Shown here: piece after piece, positions 1 to 13,025 of the stretch
Position numbering within the stretch: position 1 is the stretch's first letter
Layout of the letters: the number at the start of each line of letters is the position of its first letter
Assembly (NCBI GenBank): GCA_963836355.1
Contig: CAWIJO010000006.1
Location: 496,001 to 560,000 of the forward strand
Direction: 5' to 3'
From: Palsa-506 sp963836355
GTDB taxonomy: Bacteria > Actinomycetota > Actinomycetes > Streptosporangiales > Streptosporangiaceae
DNA: 64,000 nt
Position numbers and translations under genes: made by a program
The notes under the pieces: model-generated
The model's input: the letters and a program-made list of their open reading frames with translations, nothing else
What the model was told of the DNA's origin: nothing
Databases searched by the model: none

Positions 1-2
1 GG

Positions 3-1388
3 CACCAGCAGGCGATCCGGTGGAACCTCTACCAGGTGGCGCAGGCGTCCTGGCGGGCCGAGGGGGCCGGCATTCCGGCGAAGGGGCTGACCGGGCAGGC
101 CTACGAGGGGCACTACTTCTGGGACACCGAGATCTACGTCCTGCCGTTCCTGTCCTATACCCAGCCGAGGATCGCCGGCAACGTGCTGCGCTTCCGGCAC
201 AGCATGCTCGATCGCGCCCGGGAGCGGGCCCGCGAGCTGAGCCAGCGCGGCGCGCTCTTCCCGTGGCGGACCATCAACGGCGAGGAGGCCTCGTCCAATT
301 TCCAGCAGGGCACCGCGCAGTATCACATCAACGCCGACATCGCCTACGCGATCATGCAGTATGCCAGCGTGCTCGGCGACACACGCCTGCTCGGCGGGAT
401 GGGCGCCGAGGTGCTCGCCGAGACCGCCCGGCTGTGGGAGGACCTGGGGTTCTACGGCGCCGACAAGCAGTTCCACATTCACGGCGTGACCGGGCCGGAT
501 GAGTACACCACCGTGGTCAACGACAACTGCTACACCAACCTGATGGCACGGCTGAACCTGAATTTCGCGGCCAGCATCGTGCGCCGGATGCGCGCGGAGC
601 GGCCCGGCGACTATGCCGCGCTCATCCGCAGGGTGGGGCTGCAGCCGGGCGAGGTCGAGTCGTGGGAACGCGCGGCCGCGGCCATGCACGTGCCGTTCGA
701 TCTCGTGCGCGGCATCCACCCGCAGTCTGATGCGTTCCTCGACCGGGAGGCCTGGGACCTCGACAACACGCCGCGGGAGAAGTTCCCGCTGCTGCTGCAT
801 TATCACCCGCTGGTGATCTACCGGCACCGGGTGCTCAAGCAGGCCGACATCGTGCTGGCGATGTTCCTGCTCGGCAACGAGTTCTCGGAGGAACAGAAGC
901 GCCGCAACTTCGACTACTACGACCCGATCACCACCGGGGATTCGTCGTTGTCCGCGTGCGTGCAGAGCATCATCGCCGCCGAGGTCGGCCACGAGCGCCA
1001 GGCGCTCGAATACTTCGAGTACGCGCTGCTGATGGACCTGGCCGATGTCGCGGGCAACGCTTCTGACGGAGTCCATATCGCGTCAGCAGCCGGCGTGTGG
1101 TCGGCGCTCGTATTCGGGTTCGGCGGCGTCAGGGACTTCGATGGCCAGCTATCCTTCACGCCCAACCTGCCGCGCAGCTGGAAGGAACTCACGTTCTCGC
1201 TACATTTCCGCGACCGGCAGATCCGGGTGCAGCTCATGCACGAAGAGCAGCGTTACATCCTGGACAAGGGCGCTCCGCTGGAGGTCACCATCCAGGGCGA
1301 GCCGCACCTGCTCAGCCTCGGTACGCCGGTCGCGATCAAGCGTTCGCCCCCGGACGGCGAGCACGCCCGCGGCGGCCAGCCGCGCTGA
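3..1388 (+). CDS. Glycoside hydrolase family 65 protein (kojibiose/trehalose/maltose phosphorylase type), 5' end cut by window
   Basis: The frame is open from the first bases, so the N-terminal domain lies outside the window; 461 residues are visible. GH65 enzymes cleave alpha-glucosidic disaccharides with phosphate in an (alpha/alpha)6 barrel. Visible family marks are YEGHYFWDTEIYVLPF near the visible N-terminus, the general-acid segment VTGPDEYTTVVNDN (Glu codon at 501-503) and the phosphate-loop-like TTGDSSLS before the C-terminal beta domain. Which disaccharide is used cannot be read here, and hydrolase activity is an alternative. The gene ends 175 bases before the redox operon and probably belongs to a separate upstream unit. 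Family assignment is secure; substrate is not. Confidence 0.93.
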   Translation, partial: HQQAIRWNLYQVAQASWRAEGAGIPAKGLTGQAYEGHYFWDTEIYVLPFLSYTQPRIAGNVLRFRHSMLDRARERARELSQRGALFPWRTINGEEASSNFQQGTAQYHINADIAYAIMQYASVLGDTRLLGGMGAEVLAETARLWEDLGFYGADKQFHIHGVTGPDEYTTVVNDNCYTNLMARLNLNFAASIVRRMRAERPGDYAALIRRVGLQPGEVESWERAAAAMHVPFDLVRGIHPQSDAFLDREAWDLDNTPREKFPLLLHYHPLVIYRHRVLKQADIVLAMFLLGNEFSEEQKRRNFDYYDPITTGDSSLSACVQSIIAAEVGHERQALEYFEYALLMDLADVAGNASDGVHIASAAGVWSALVFGFGGVRDFDGQLSFTPNLPRSWKELTFSLHFRDRQIRVQLMHEEQRYILDKGAPLEVTIQGEPHLLSLGTPVAIKRSPPDGEHARGGQPR

Positions 1389-1563
1389 CCGCCGCGCGGG
1401 TGTCGGCATTCCCTTTGCCCGGCGCAGGGCGTAGCGTCCGTTAGAAGAAGACAACCGCAACTTCAGTACACGCCAGTACATGCGATCATGTGGCTCAAGC
1501 CCCCGGCCGCATCTCAATCAACGCCCCGCACCCTGGGGGTGCCGGGACCAAGGAGTCAGGTGC

Positions 1564-3188
1564 ATGGAGCGACCGGACGTCACACCGCTGCCGGATCTGC
1601 TGCACGGGCGTTCCCGGGCCGGCCCGGTCCGGGACCAGCGGCCCGTCTACCTCGACCTGCTGCCGCCGTGCAACGCCGGCTGCCCGGCGGGCGAGAACAT
1701 CCAGGCATGGCTGGCGCACGCGGAGGTCGGCCGTCATGAGGAGGCGTGGCGGCAGCTAGTCGCCGATAACCCGATGCCTGCGATTCACGGCCGGGTCTGC
1801 TACCACCCGTGCGAGAGCGTCTGCAACCGCGCCAACCTCGACAGCGCCGTGTCGATTCACTCGGTCGAGCGGTTCCTCGGCGACCTCGCACTCGAGCGGC
1901 AATGGGCTTTCGACCGGCCGGCCACCCGCAGTGGCAAACGGGTGCTCGTCATCGGCTCTGGCCCGAGCGGGCTCTCCGCCGCCTACCACCTGGCCCGGCG
2001 CGGCCACGAGGTCGAGATACGCGACGCGGGCGACCAGCCGGGCGGGATGATGCGCTACGGCATCCCGTCCTACCGGATGCCGCGTGACGTGCTGGACGGC
2101 GAGATTGACCGGATCGCCGCGATGGGCGTGCGGATCAGCTGCGGCCAGCGGGTGGAAGACCTGGACGCCGAGCGGCGCGAAGGCGGCTTCGACGCGGTCT
2201 TCGTCGCGGTGGGCGCGCACCTGTCCAAGCGCGTCGACATCCCGGCCAAGGACACAGGCCGGATCGTGGATGCGGTGGCGTTCTTGCGCAGTGTCGCCTC
2301 CGGCGACCGGCCGGTGATCGGGCGGCGGGTCGCGGTCTACGGCGGCGGCAACACCGCGATGGACGCCGCCAGGGTAGCCCGGCGGCTGGGCGCGAACGAC
2401 GCGCTGATCGTCTACCGGCGCACCCGCGAGCAGATGCCGGCGCACGAGGTGGAAGCAGAGGAGGCCGAACGCGAGGGCGTGCAGATCAACTGGCTGCGCA
2501 CGATCACCGCATTCGACGGACCGGAACTGACGATCGAGGCGATGGAACTGGACGAGAACGGGTTCCCGCAGCCAACCGGGCGGTTCGAGACGCTGGCCGC
2601 GGACACCGTCATTCTCGCGCTTGGCCAGGAAACCGACACTGCCTTCTTGCGCCAGGTGCCGGGCGTGGAGTTCGCGCGGGACGGCACCGTGCAGGTCTCC
2701 GCGGCCATGATGACCGGCAGCCCCGGCGTGTTCGCAGGCGGGGACATGGTGCCGGCCGAGCGGACCGTGACGATCGGCACCGGGCATGGCAAGAAGGCGG
2801 CCAAGAACATCGACGCCTGGCTACGGAATACCGCGCCGGAGAGCCTGCCAAAGCACGAGCTCGTCTCGTTCGACCAGCTGAACCTCTGGTATTTCGGCGA
2901 CGCCGCCCAGCGGCAGCAGCCGGAGGCCGAGCCGGAGCAGCGGACCGCCGATTTCACCGAGGTGCTCGGCGGCCTGTCCGAGCAGGAGGCGACCTACGAG
3001 GCGCGCCGCTGCCTGTCCTGCGGCAACTGCTGCGAATGCGACGGCTGCCTGGGCGCATGTCCCGAAGATGCGGTGATCAAGCTCGGCGTTGGGCACCGGT
3101 ACCGGTTCGACTATGACAAGTGCACCGGCTGCAGCGCGTGCTACGAGCAGTGCCCAGTGCACTCGATCGAGATGGTTCCGGAGGAACG

Positions 3189-3192
<4 letters not shown>
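1564..3192 (+). CDS. GltD/PreT-like FAD-NAD(P) oxidoreductase with C-terminal 2[4Fe-4S] ferredoxin domain
   Basis: The 542-residue protein has an N-terminal GltD-type iron-sulfur domain (CNAGCPAGENIQAW, then GRVCYHPCESVC, residues about 38-90), an FAD fold (VLVIGSGPSGLSAAYHLA, about 128), an NAD(P) fold (VYGGGNTAMDAA, about 260) and a C-terminal ferredoxin domain with two CxxCxxC-type clusters (about 482-535). Such proteins pass electrons between NAD(P)H, flavin and ferredoxin-like centres. The ATG at 1564 is chosen because AAGGAG lies 8 bases upstream; more distal in-frame starts lack this. The stop overlaps the nifJ start (ATGA), so the two are translationally coupled. Inference: it links the NAD(P)H pool to the PFOR and the DHODH-like partner. 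Confidence 0.92.
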
Positions 3193-6763
<3,571 letters not shown>

Positions 6764-6764
<1 letters not shown>

Positions 6765-7786
6765 TGGACCTGTCAACCGGCTATCTGGGCCTGGCCCTGC
6801 GCAACCCGCTGATCGCCTCCGCGTCGCCGCTCTCGTATACCCTCGACGGCGTCCGGCGGCTGGCCGGGGCGGGGGTCGGCGCGATCGTGCTCTACTCGCT
6901 GTTCGAGGAGCAGGTACGCGAGGAGGCGGAGCGGAACGCCCGGCTCGCCGAGGCCGGCACCGAGAGCTTCGCCGAGTCGCTCTCCTACTTCCCGGAAGAG
7001 GCGGCCGAGGCCAGCGGGGCGGCGGAAGAAGGCCCGCGCCGCTACCTCAGCCTGCTCGAGCGTGCCGCGGCCGCCGTGGAGATCCCGGTCATCGGCAGCA
7101 TCAACGGCAGCACGACCGGCGGCTGGACCAGTTACGCGCGGGCGATGCAGGACGCGGGCGCGGCGGCGATCGAGCTGAACATTTACTACGTGCCAGGCGA
7201 CCCGCGCATCTCCGGCCGGGACGTCGAGCAGCGGCACATCGACATCCTGCAGGCGGTCAAGGCCGCGGTGACCGTGCCGGTCGCGGTCAAGCTGAGCCCG
7301 CACTTCAGCTCGACCGGCGAGATCGCGCTGCGGCTGGACGAGGCCGGCGCGGATGGACTCGTGCTGTTCAACCGGTTCCTGCAGCCCGACATTGACCCGG
7401 AGAGCATCGCCGTGGTCCCGGGGGTGGATCTGTCCAGCCCGGCCGAGGCCCGGCTGCCGCGCACCTGGATCTCGATCCTGCACCAGCGGGTCCGGGCCTC
7501 GCTGGCCGCGACGACCGGCGTCGACGGGCCAACCGACGTGATCAAGTACCTGCTGGCAGGCGCGGACGTCGTGATGACCGCGTCCGCGCTGCTGCGCCGT
7601 GGCCCGGAGCACGCGGCCGTCCTGCTGGACGGCCTGTCCGAATGGATGGTGCGCAAGGGATATCCCTGCGTCGGCGACCTGCGCGGGATGCTCGCGGTGC
7701 CCGCCGGCACCAACCTGGCTGCCTTCCAGCGGGCGGGCTACGTCCGTACGATGCGGGCCGCCAACAGCTCCCGCGGCCGGTGGTGA
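6764..7786 (+). CDS. Dihydroorotate dehydrogenase-like flavoprotein
   Basis: The 340-residue protein is a class I DHODH-type TIM barrel. It opens with MDLSTGYLGLALRNPLIAS, carries VIGSINGSTTGGW and AIELNIYYVPGDP, the VPVAVKLSPHF strand, and late FMN/phosphate-binding segments (GADGLVLFNRFLQPD, GADVVMTASALLRRGP). The start overlaps the nifJ stop by one base (TGATG) with GGAAGGA upstream, so it is the third gene of one operon. Members of this subgroup sit beside nifJ in many bacteria and are usually called DHODH-like because pyrD is elsewhere. With the GltD-like protein it resembles the two halves of the bacterial dihydropyrimidine dehydrogenase PreT/PreA, but without the PreA ferredoxin tail. 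Substrate unknown. Confidence 0.9.
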
Positions 7787-7829
7787 CCGGCGCCCCGGCT
7801 GATGGTGGCGGCTCGCCGTCCCGCGCGGC

Positions 7830-9377
7830 TTACCTGGTGCACCCGCCCTTGCCGTAGAAGTTGGGCCCGGCCAGGCCCGGGCCGGTGATCCGCGGCCGGT
7901 GCGCGCCGCCGCCGCGCGGGTAGGCGGTGTCGAACCACTGGCCGAAGAACGTGCCTAGCCTGGCCCCGCAGGCCGCGCTCGGATTCGGCAGCAAGCGCCG
8001 GAAGCTCGCCTCCAGCTGCGCCTCGGTGATGTGCCCGCCGCCGTACTGCCGCTGGATCTGCCGCAGCGCCCGGTCGAAGTTCCGGTGGCCGAGGATCTGG
8101 CGCAGCGCGATGTAGCTGATGCCGGGGCGCTCGTAGGTGGAGTTCCCGTCGAACAGGGTGTACGGCGTCGGGTTCGACGGCGCCCCGGTCCAGAACTTGC
8201 CCTTGCTCTTGTAGACCCCGTTGAACTGCCGGACCAGGCTCCGCTGGAAGGCACGGCGGCCGGCCGGGGTGCCGAGCCCGCCGGCCGCGTTCGCCGCGGT
8301 CCGCGCCCCGAACAGGAACTCGCCGAGGGTCGCCATGCCTTCCTTGAAGAACGTCAGGTTGTAGTTCGCCTCGGTAACGTGGTCGCCCCACCACTGGTGC
8401 ATGTTCTCGTGCCACAGGGTGTCCGTGTCGATCTCGCCGCCGGGGAACCCGGCACCCGGCGGATGGCGCCTGACCGACATCAGGATGCCGTTCGCCAGCA
8501 CCGTCCTGCCCGCATTCACCGTGTCGCGGAAGTCATAGGTCGGCTTGGCGCTCGGATGGTCGTTGAGCGGCATCCAGTCCTCGGTGCCGACCGGCTCGGT
8601 GGTCACGAAGCCACCGTCCCCGGCCGGCTTGTCCGAGACGAACCAGCCCTCGGTCGTGCCGTCCCCGTCGGTGTGCACGCCGGGGCGGCCGCTGTAGAAG
8701 ACCGTGACCGTGAAGGCCGCCCCGTCCCGGACCGGCCTGGCCGGCGTGATCACCAGCTTGTTGGCCGGGCACTGCTGGCCGTTCTGCGAGTTCCGCTTCG
8801 CGAAGCTGGTGGTCTTCAGCTCCGGCGAGCAGGCGGGCGGCAGCGGGTTGTGCGCCGGGCCGCCGACGTGGCTCAGCTGGGACGCCTCGTGCGCCGCCGG
8901 GTTGGGGTCATCCGGCCCGTTCGGGTCATCCGGGTAGGCGGGCCGGGCGAACCCGAACCTGGCCGGCCGCCCGTTCACCAGTACCGCGCTGACCTTCATC
9001 CGCGGGCCTGCCGCCCGGTTCGCCGTCGACCTGCGCTCGAAGTCGAGGCTGAAGCTGGTCAGGCACTGGGTCGCCCGGTCGGTGAGGACCACGTGGTTGC
9101 CCGGCAGGAACTGGTTGGCCGTCGCGTCATAGATCATCCGCACGTCGGTGTGCACGCTGACGTAGCCGCCGTTGCCGGTGTCCGGGTAAACGTGATCCCC
9201 GGCCCTGGACAGCGTGCGGGCCCCGGCCGAGCAGCGCGTCCCCGCCCGGGCCTGGCCGCCGCCAGCCGCCGCCTGGCCGCTGGTACCTGCCAGCGCGGCG
9301 GTGCCGAGGCCGAGGCTAGGCAGCAGGAAGACGAGCGTGACGCCCGCGGCGGCGCCCGGACGGTGACTGGCCATCAT
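7830..9377 (-). CDS. Secreted M1-family zinc metallopeptidase with apparent internal deletion
   Basis: About 515 residues with an N-terminal signal peptide (hydrophobic TLVFLLPSLGLGTAALAG). The catalytic HENMH zinc motif near residue 323 is followed after exactly 18 residues by Glu (FFKEGMATLGEFLF), matching HExxHx18E of gluzincin aminopeptidases, and a WFDTAY...GGGCT-type C-terminus is present. What is missing is striking. After NGILMSVRRHPPGAGFPGG the chain jumps straight to EIDTDTLWHENMH. In relatives I remember, roughly 110 residues, including the substrate-binding MEN-like strand, lie between these points. The frame is kept, so a shortened protein could be made, but normal exopeptidase function is doubtful. 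Two adjacent ATGs (9377, 9374) are both possible starts; the gene diverges from the helicase. Confidence 0.82.
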   Translation of the reverse strand: MMASHRPGAAAGVTLVFLLPSLGLGTAALAGTSGQAAAGGGQARAGTRCSAGARTLSRAGDHVYPDTGNGGYVSVHTDVRMIYDATANQFLPGNHVVLTDRATQCLTSFSLDFERRSTANRAAGPRMKVSAVLVNGRPARFGFARPAYPDDPNGPDDPNPAAHEASQLSHVGGPAHNPLPPACSPELKTTSFAKRNSQNGQQCPANKLVITPARPVRDGAAFTVTVFYSGRPGVHTDGDGTTEGWFVSDKPAGDGGFVTTEPVGTEDWMPLNDHPSAKPTYDFRDTVNAGRTVLANGILMSVRRHPPGAGFPGGEIDTDTLWHENMHQWWGDHVTEANYNLTFFKEGMATLGEFLFGARTAANAAGGLGTPAGRRAFQRSLVRQFNGVYKSKGKFWTGAPSNPTPYTLFDGNSTYERPGISYIALRQILGHRNFDRALRQIQRQYGGGHITEAQLEASFRRLLPNPSAACGARLGTFFGQWFDTAYPRGGGAHRPRITGPGLAGPNFYGKGGCTR

Positions 9378-9530
9378 TGACGCTCCAGGTATTGGCGCTC
9401 CCGGTCTTTGTGGCGGTTCCGCGTGCCTGGGCCGGTTTCCGGCGCCGGCCCGGCAAAAGATCACGTACGCCGCATTGGCTCCGATCTTGCCCCGCCGGGT
9501 CTTCCGGGCAAGGAGCCGACCGCCGGTATT

Positions 9531-9559
9531 GCCGGTCCCGCCGCCGTGGCGGGACCGGC
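9531..9559. other. Perfect 12-bp hairpin in the divergent peptidase/helicase promoter region
   Basis: GCCGGTCCCGCC (9531-9542) is repeated in reverse complement at 9548-9559 around a 5-base loop. It sits 33 bases before the helicase start and about 155 bases upstream of the peptidase start, so it is not at the end of any gene. It could be a leader hairpin of the helicase mRNA or a protein-binding dyad. Confidence 0.6.
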
Positions 9560-9592
9560 TTAGCTGGCGGCCGCTGGTACTCTTCCGTCCCT

Positions 9593-11419
9593 GTGCGCAC
9601 CCCCTCTTCCGCGGCCCAGGATGAAGACAGTCAGCCCGCCCGGCCCGTTAATCCTGATCTTCTGTTGCCCCTCCGGGACTGGCAGCGGGACGCATACGCT
9701 GAGTATTTCCGACAGCCGCGGCGGGACTTCCTACTGGTCGCGACGCCGGGCGCGGGCAAGACTGCCTACGCCCTGACGATCGCCGCCGAGCTGCTGGCCC
9801 GCCGCGAGATCGCGGCGATCACGGTGGTCACGCCGACCGAGCATCTCAAGCACCAGTGGGCGCACGCGGCGCACGACCTCGGCATCGCGCTGGATCCGGC
9901 CTACCGCAACGCGCAGGGCCGGGCGTCGGCCGACTTCACCGGGGTCGCGGTGACCTATGCCCAGGTGGCCGCCCACCCGGCGCTGCACAGGCAGCGCACC
10001 CTGAACCGGCGCACCCTGGTGATCTTCGACGAAATCCACCACGCGGGCGACGCGCTGTCCTGGGGCGACGCGATCAGGGCGGCGTTCGAGCCGGCCAGGC
10101 GGCGGATGGGGCTGACCGGCACGCCGTTCCGCAGCGACGCCAACCCGATCCCGTTCGTTACCTACGCGCCGGACGCCGACGGGTCCAGCCGCAGCTCGGC
10201 CGACTACGTCTACGGCTACGGCCCGGCGCTGGACGACGGCGTTGTCCGGCCGGTGATCTTCCTCGCCTATTCCGGCGAGATGCGCTGGCTGACCCGGGCC
10301 GGGGACGAGATCAGCGGCACCCTGGGCGCCCCGATGATCTCCGAGCAGCTCGCCCAGGCCTGGCGGACCGCGCTGGACCCGGACGGCGAATGGGTCACCC
10401 GGGTGCTCGAGGCCGCCGACCGGCGGCTGACCGAGGTGCGCCGGGGCATGCCGGACGCGGCCGGCATGGTGATCGCCAGCGATCACGCGGACGCCCGCGC
10501 CTACGCCGGGCTGCTCCGCCGGATCACCGGGAAGCGCCCTGTGGTGGTGCTCTCCGACGACCCGGCGGCCAGCCGGAAGATCGGCGCGTTCGCCGGGTCC
10601 GCCGACCGGTGGATAGTGGCCGTCCGGATGGTCTCCGAGGGAGTCGACATCCCGCGGCTGGCCGTCGGCGTCTACGCGACCAGCGTCGGCACCGCGCTGT
10701 TCTTCGCGCAGGCGGTCGGCCGGTTCGTCCGGGCCCGGCGGCGCGGCGAGACGGCGTCGGTGTTCCTGCCCTCCATCCCGGCGCTGCTGGAGTACGCCGC
10801 GGAGCTCGAGGCCGAGCGCGATCACGTGCTGCGCCGCCGCGAGGACGACGCCGCCGAGCAGGACGCGCTGGCCAGCGCGCTGCGGCCGCGGGATCATCCC
10901 GACCAGCCCGGCGACGGGCCGTTCAAGCCGCTGGCGGCGTCCGCGCACTTCGACCGCGTGCTGTACGACGGGGGCGAGTTCGGCACCTCGGCCGAGGAGG
11001 AGGATTACCTGGGGCTGCCCGGGCTGCTCGATCCCGAGCAGGTCGGCCTGCTGCTGCGCAAGCGGCAGGCCGAACAGGTCAGGGCCGATCAGATAAGGGC
11101 AACCACCCATTCATTTAAACGGGGCCGTCCCGGTGCACCTGCGCTGGCTGCCACTGCCGCCCCGGGCGGGCCAACGCCGCCTGACCGGGCGCCGGAGTCC
11201 GCTCCCGGGCGGCCGGCCGCCCGGGAGACCCTCGCCGCGCTGCGCAAGGAACTGAACCTGCTGATCGCCGCCTGGCATCACCGGACTGGCCAGCCGCACG
11301 GGGTGATTCACGCGGACTTGCGCCGCGCCTGCGGCGGCCCGTCGCTGCCGCAGGCCACCGGGGAACAGATCCGGGCACGCATCGCGACGATGCGCCGCTG
11401 GGCATCAGCCGGCCGCTGA
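9593..11419 (+). CDS. DEAD/DEAH-box (superfamily 2) helicase
   Basis: The 608-residue protein has SF2 helicase motifs in order: Q-motif region LRDWQRDAYAEYF, Walker A TPGAGKT (about 51), Walker B FDEIHH (about 146), motif III-like GLTGTPFRSD (about 173), motif V VRMVSEGVDIPRLAVG (about 344) and motif VI QAVGRFVRARR (about 374). Similar actinobacterial proteins are XPB/UvsW-like DNA or RNA translocases of unknown pathway. GTG at 9593 is chosen because homology starts just after it; the frame stays open to 9377 but that part looks like non-conserved upstream DNA. No strong ribosome site is visible, so a leaderless message is possible. The C-terminal 110 residues are a Pro/Ala-rich linker plus a small helical domain (HRTGQPHGVIHADLRRACGG). 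Confidence 0.9.
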   Translation: MRTPSSAAQDEDSQPARPVNPDLLLPLRDWQRDAYAEYFRQPRRDFLLVATPGAGKTAYALTIAAELLARREIAAITVVTPTEHLKHQWAHAAHDLGIALDPAYRNAQGRASADFTGVAVTYAQVAAHPALHRQRTLNRRTLVIFDEIHHAGDALSWGDAIRAAFEPARRRMGLTGTPFRSDANPIPFVTYAPDADGSSRSSADYVYGYGPALDDGVVRPVIFLAYSGEMRWLTRAGDEISGTLGAPMISEQLAQAWRTALDPDGEWVTRVLEAADRRLTEVRRGMPDAAGMVIASDHADARAYAGLLRRITGKRPVVVLSDDPAASRKIGAFAGSADRWIVAVRMVSEGVDIPRLAVGVYATSVGTALFFAQAVGRFVRARRRGETASVFLPSIPALLEYAAELEAERDHVLRRREDDAAEQDALASALRPRDHPDQPGDGPFKPLAASAHFDRVLYDGGEFGTSAEEEDYLGLPGLLDPEQVGLLLRKRQAEQVRADQIRATTHSFKRGRPGAPALAATAAPGGPTPPDRAPESAPGRPAARETLAALRKELNLLIAAWHHRTGQPHGVIHADLRRACGGPSLPQATGEQIRARIATMRRWASAGR

Positions 11420-11482
11420 ACCCGGCAGGAGCCGCTGAACCCGGCAGGAGCCGCTGAACCCCGGCAGGAGCCCGCTGACCCC
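11412..11482 (+). repeat. 19-20 bp tandem repeat across the helicase stop codon
   Basis: The unit GCCGCTGAACCCGGCAGGA occurs at 11412-11430 and 11431-11449, then as a 20-base variant at 11450-11469, then a degenerate partial copy. The helicase TGA lies inside the first unit, so the array looks like slippage or duplication of the gene end into the intergenic region before serS. Confidence 0.85.
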
Positions 11483-11556
11483 GCGCTGATTGGTAGCGTT
11501 CAGTGTCTAGGCCTGACGCACTCACCCCAAGATCAACTTAAGGCTGGCACGAATAC

Positions 11557-12819
11557 ATGCTCGACAAGCGCTTCATCCGGGAAAATCCGGATGCCGTGAA
11601 AGACGCGGTCCGGGTCAAGGGCATCGACCTTGACGTCGATGAGCTATTGCACCTCGATCAGCTTGCTCGCAAGCTGCAATTCGAGGTCGACGAGGCTCAG
11701 GCCGGGCGAAAGGCATTCGCCCGGCAGTTTGCCAAGGCGGACGAAGACCGCCGGGCGCAATTGCGTGCCGAACATGCGGATTCCGACCGCCAGCTGCGCG
11801 AATTGCGGGAACGGCTCGCGGAGACCAGCGCGCGGCTGCAGGAACTGATGCTGCTGACGCCCACCATCCCCTGGGAGGGCGCCCCGGTCGGTGCCGACGA
11901 GTCGGCGAATGTCACGGTCAAGACCTGGGGGCAGCGGCCGGAATTCGATTTCGATCCGCTCGATCACGTGGACATACTCGAGCAGCGTGGCTGGGCCGAG
12001 TTCGCCCGCGCCAGGAAGGCCGCCGGCGAGCGCGCCTACGCGCTGGCCGGGGACATGGTGCTGCTGGAGCGTGCCGTCCATTCATATGCGCTGGACTTGC
12101 TGCGGGCCAGGGATTTTACCCTGATCTCGGTGCCGTCCCTGGTCAAGGAAGCACCGCTGGTCGGCAGCGGCATGTTCCCGAAGGGCCGCGAGGAAATCTA
12201 CGCGCTGCCCGCGGACAACCTCTTCCTGGCGGGGACCGCGGAGGTCGCGCTAGTCGGCCTGCACTCGGGCGAAATCCTGGACGCCAAACGACTGCCGCTC
12301 CGCTATGCGGGCATTTCGCCGTGTTTCCGCCGGGAGATCGGCAGCGCCAGCCGAGACGTACGCGGCCTGCTGCGGGTGCACCAGTTCGAGAAGGTCGAGC
12401 AATTCATCATCTGCCTGGCCGACCCGGCCGAGTCGGCGCGCTGGCACGCCGAGCTGCTGTCCGCCGCCGAGCGGATACTGCAGGACCTCGGCCTGGCTTA
12501 CGAGGTGGTGGAGTGCGCAACCGGGGACATGGGTCCGGGCAAGTTCCGGATGAACGACATCAACACCTGGTTCCCGTCACTTGATCGTTTCCGCGAGACG
12601 CACAGCTGCTCGACGCTGCACGACTGGCAGGCCAGGCGCGCCAGCCTCAGGTACCGCGACACCGACGGAACGGTGCGGTTCGCGCATACGCTGAACAACA
12701 CCGCCGTGGCAACTCCCCGGCTGCTCGCGGCGATCATCGAGAATTTCCAGACGGCGGACCTCGGACTCCGCGTCCCCGCGGTCCTGCGTCCGTATCTCGG
12801 GAATCGCGAAATTCTCTAA
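11557..12819 (+). CDS. serS: Seryl-tRNA synthetase (diverged, possibly a second copy)
   Basis: The 420-residue class II synthetase has an N-terminal helical tRNA-binding arm (about 30-105, Arg/Glu-rich coiled coil), the serine-binding TAE in LAGTAEVALVGL, motif 2 PCFRREIGSASRDVRGLLR (about 255) and motif 3 HTLNNTAVATPRLLAAIIEN (about 377). It charges tRNA-Ser (and tRNA-Sec) with serine. The N-terminus MLDKRFIRENPDAVKDAV is unlike the usual actinobacterial SerRS, which as I recall begins MIDLRLLREDPDRVRAS, so this may be an extra, resistance-type or transferred copy. ATG 11557 has only a weak ribosome site. Two hairpins follow the stop. Confidence 0.93.
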   Translation: MLDKRFIRENPDAVKDAVRVKGIDLDVDELLHLDQLARKLQFEVDEAQAGRKAFARQFAKADEDRRAQLRAEHADSDRQLRELRERLAETSARLQELMLLTPTIPWEGAPVGADESANVTVKTWGQRPEFDFDPLDHVDILEQRGWAEFARARKAAGERAYALAGDMVLLERAVHSYALDLLRARDFTLISVPSLVKEAPLVGSGMFPKGREEIYALPADNLFLAGTAEVALVGLHSGEILDAKRLPLRYAGISPCFRREIGSASRDVRGLLRVHQFEKVEQFIICLADPAESARWHAELLSAAERILQDLGLAYEVVECATGDMGPGKFRMNDINTWFPSLDRFRETHSCSTLHDWQARRASLRYRDTDGTVRFAHTLNNTAVATPRLLAAIIENFQTADLGLRVPAVLRPYLGNREIL

Positions 12820-12839
12820 GCCCGCGGCCGACCGCGGGC
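12820..12839 (+). terminator. GC hairpin after serS
   Basis: GCCCGCGG - CCGA - CCGCGGGC forms a perfect 8-bp stem with a tetraloop directly after the serS TAA. There is no T-run, as is usual for actinomycete terminators. Confidence 0.75.
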
Positions 12840-12905
12840 CCATCGGGTTAAGTCGCAGTTATTTCGCAGTACTACCGGGCAGCTGTCTTTTGGTTCTCGC
12901 TGGGC

Positions 12906-12933
12906 GTCTTGACCCCCGATAAGGGGTCAAGAC
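12906..12933. terminator. 11-bp perfect hairpin between convergent serS and response-regulator genes
   Basis: GTCTTGACCCC and its reverse complement GGGGTCAAGAC flank a 6-base CGATAA loop. It lies between two convergent genes and is symmetric, so it can stop transcription from both sides. A regulator-binding dyad is the alternative. Confidence 0.7.
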
Positions 12934-13025
12934 AAACGCCGTCCAGCCGAATACCGTGATCTAGTACGACAACGGCTTCGGGGACGGGCATCTCCGGTGG
13001 ACCCGCATTGGAGGGGGATCTCTAG

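Noticed and set aside
8031..9380. 449-codon plus-strand frame
   Set aside because: Antisense to the M1 peptidase, whose HExxHx18E motif and signal peptide prove the minus strand.
9377..9592. Longer start for the DEAH helicase
   Set aside because: The added 72 residues are Arg/Pro-rich without homology and overlap the divergent peptidase promoter; GTG 9593 is the better start.
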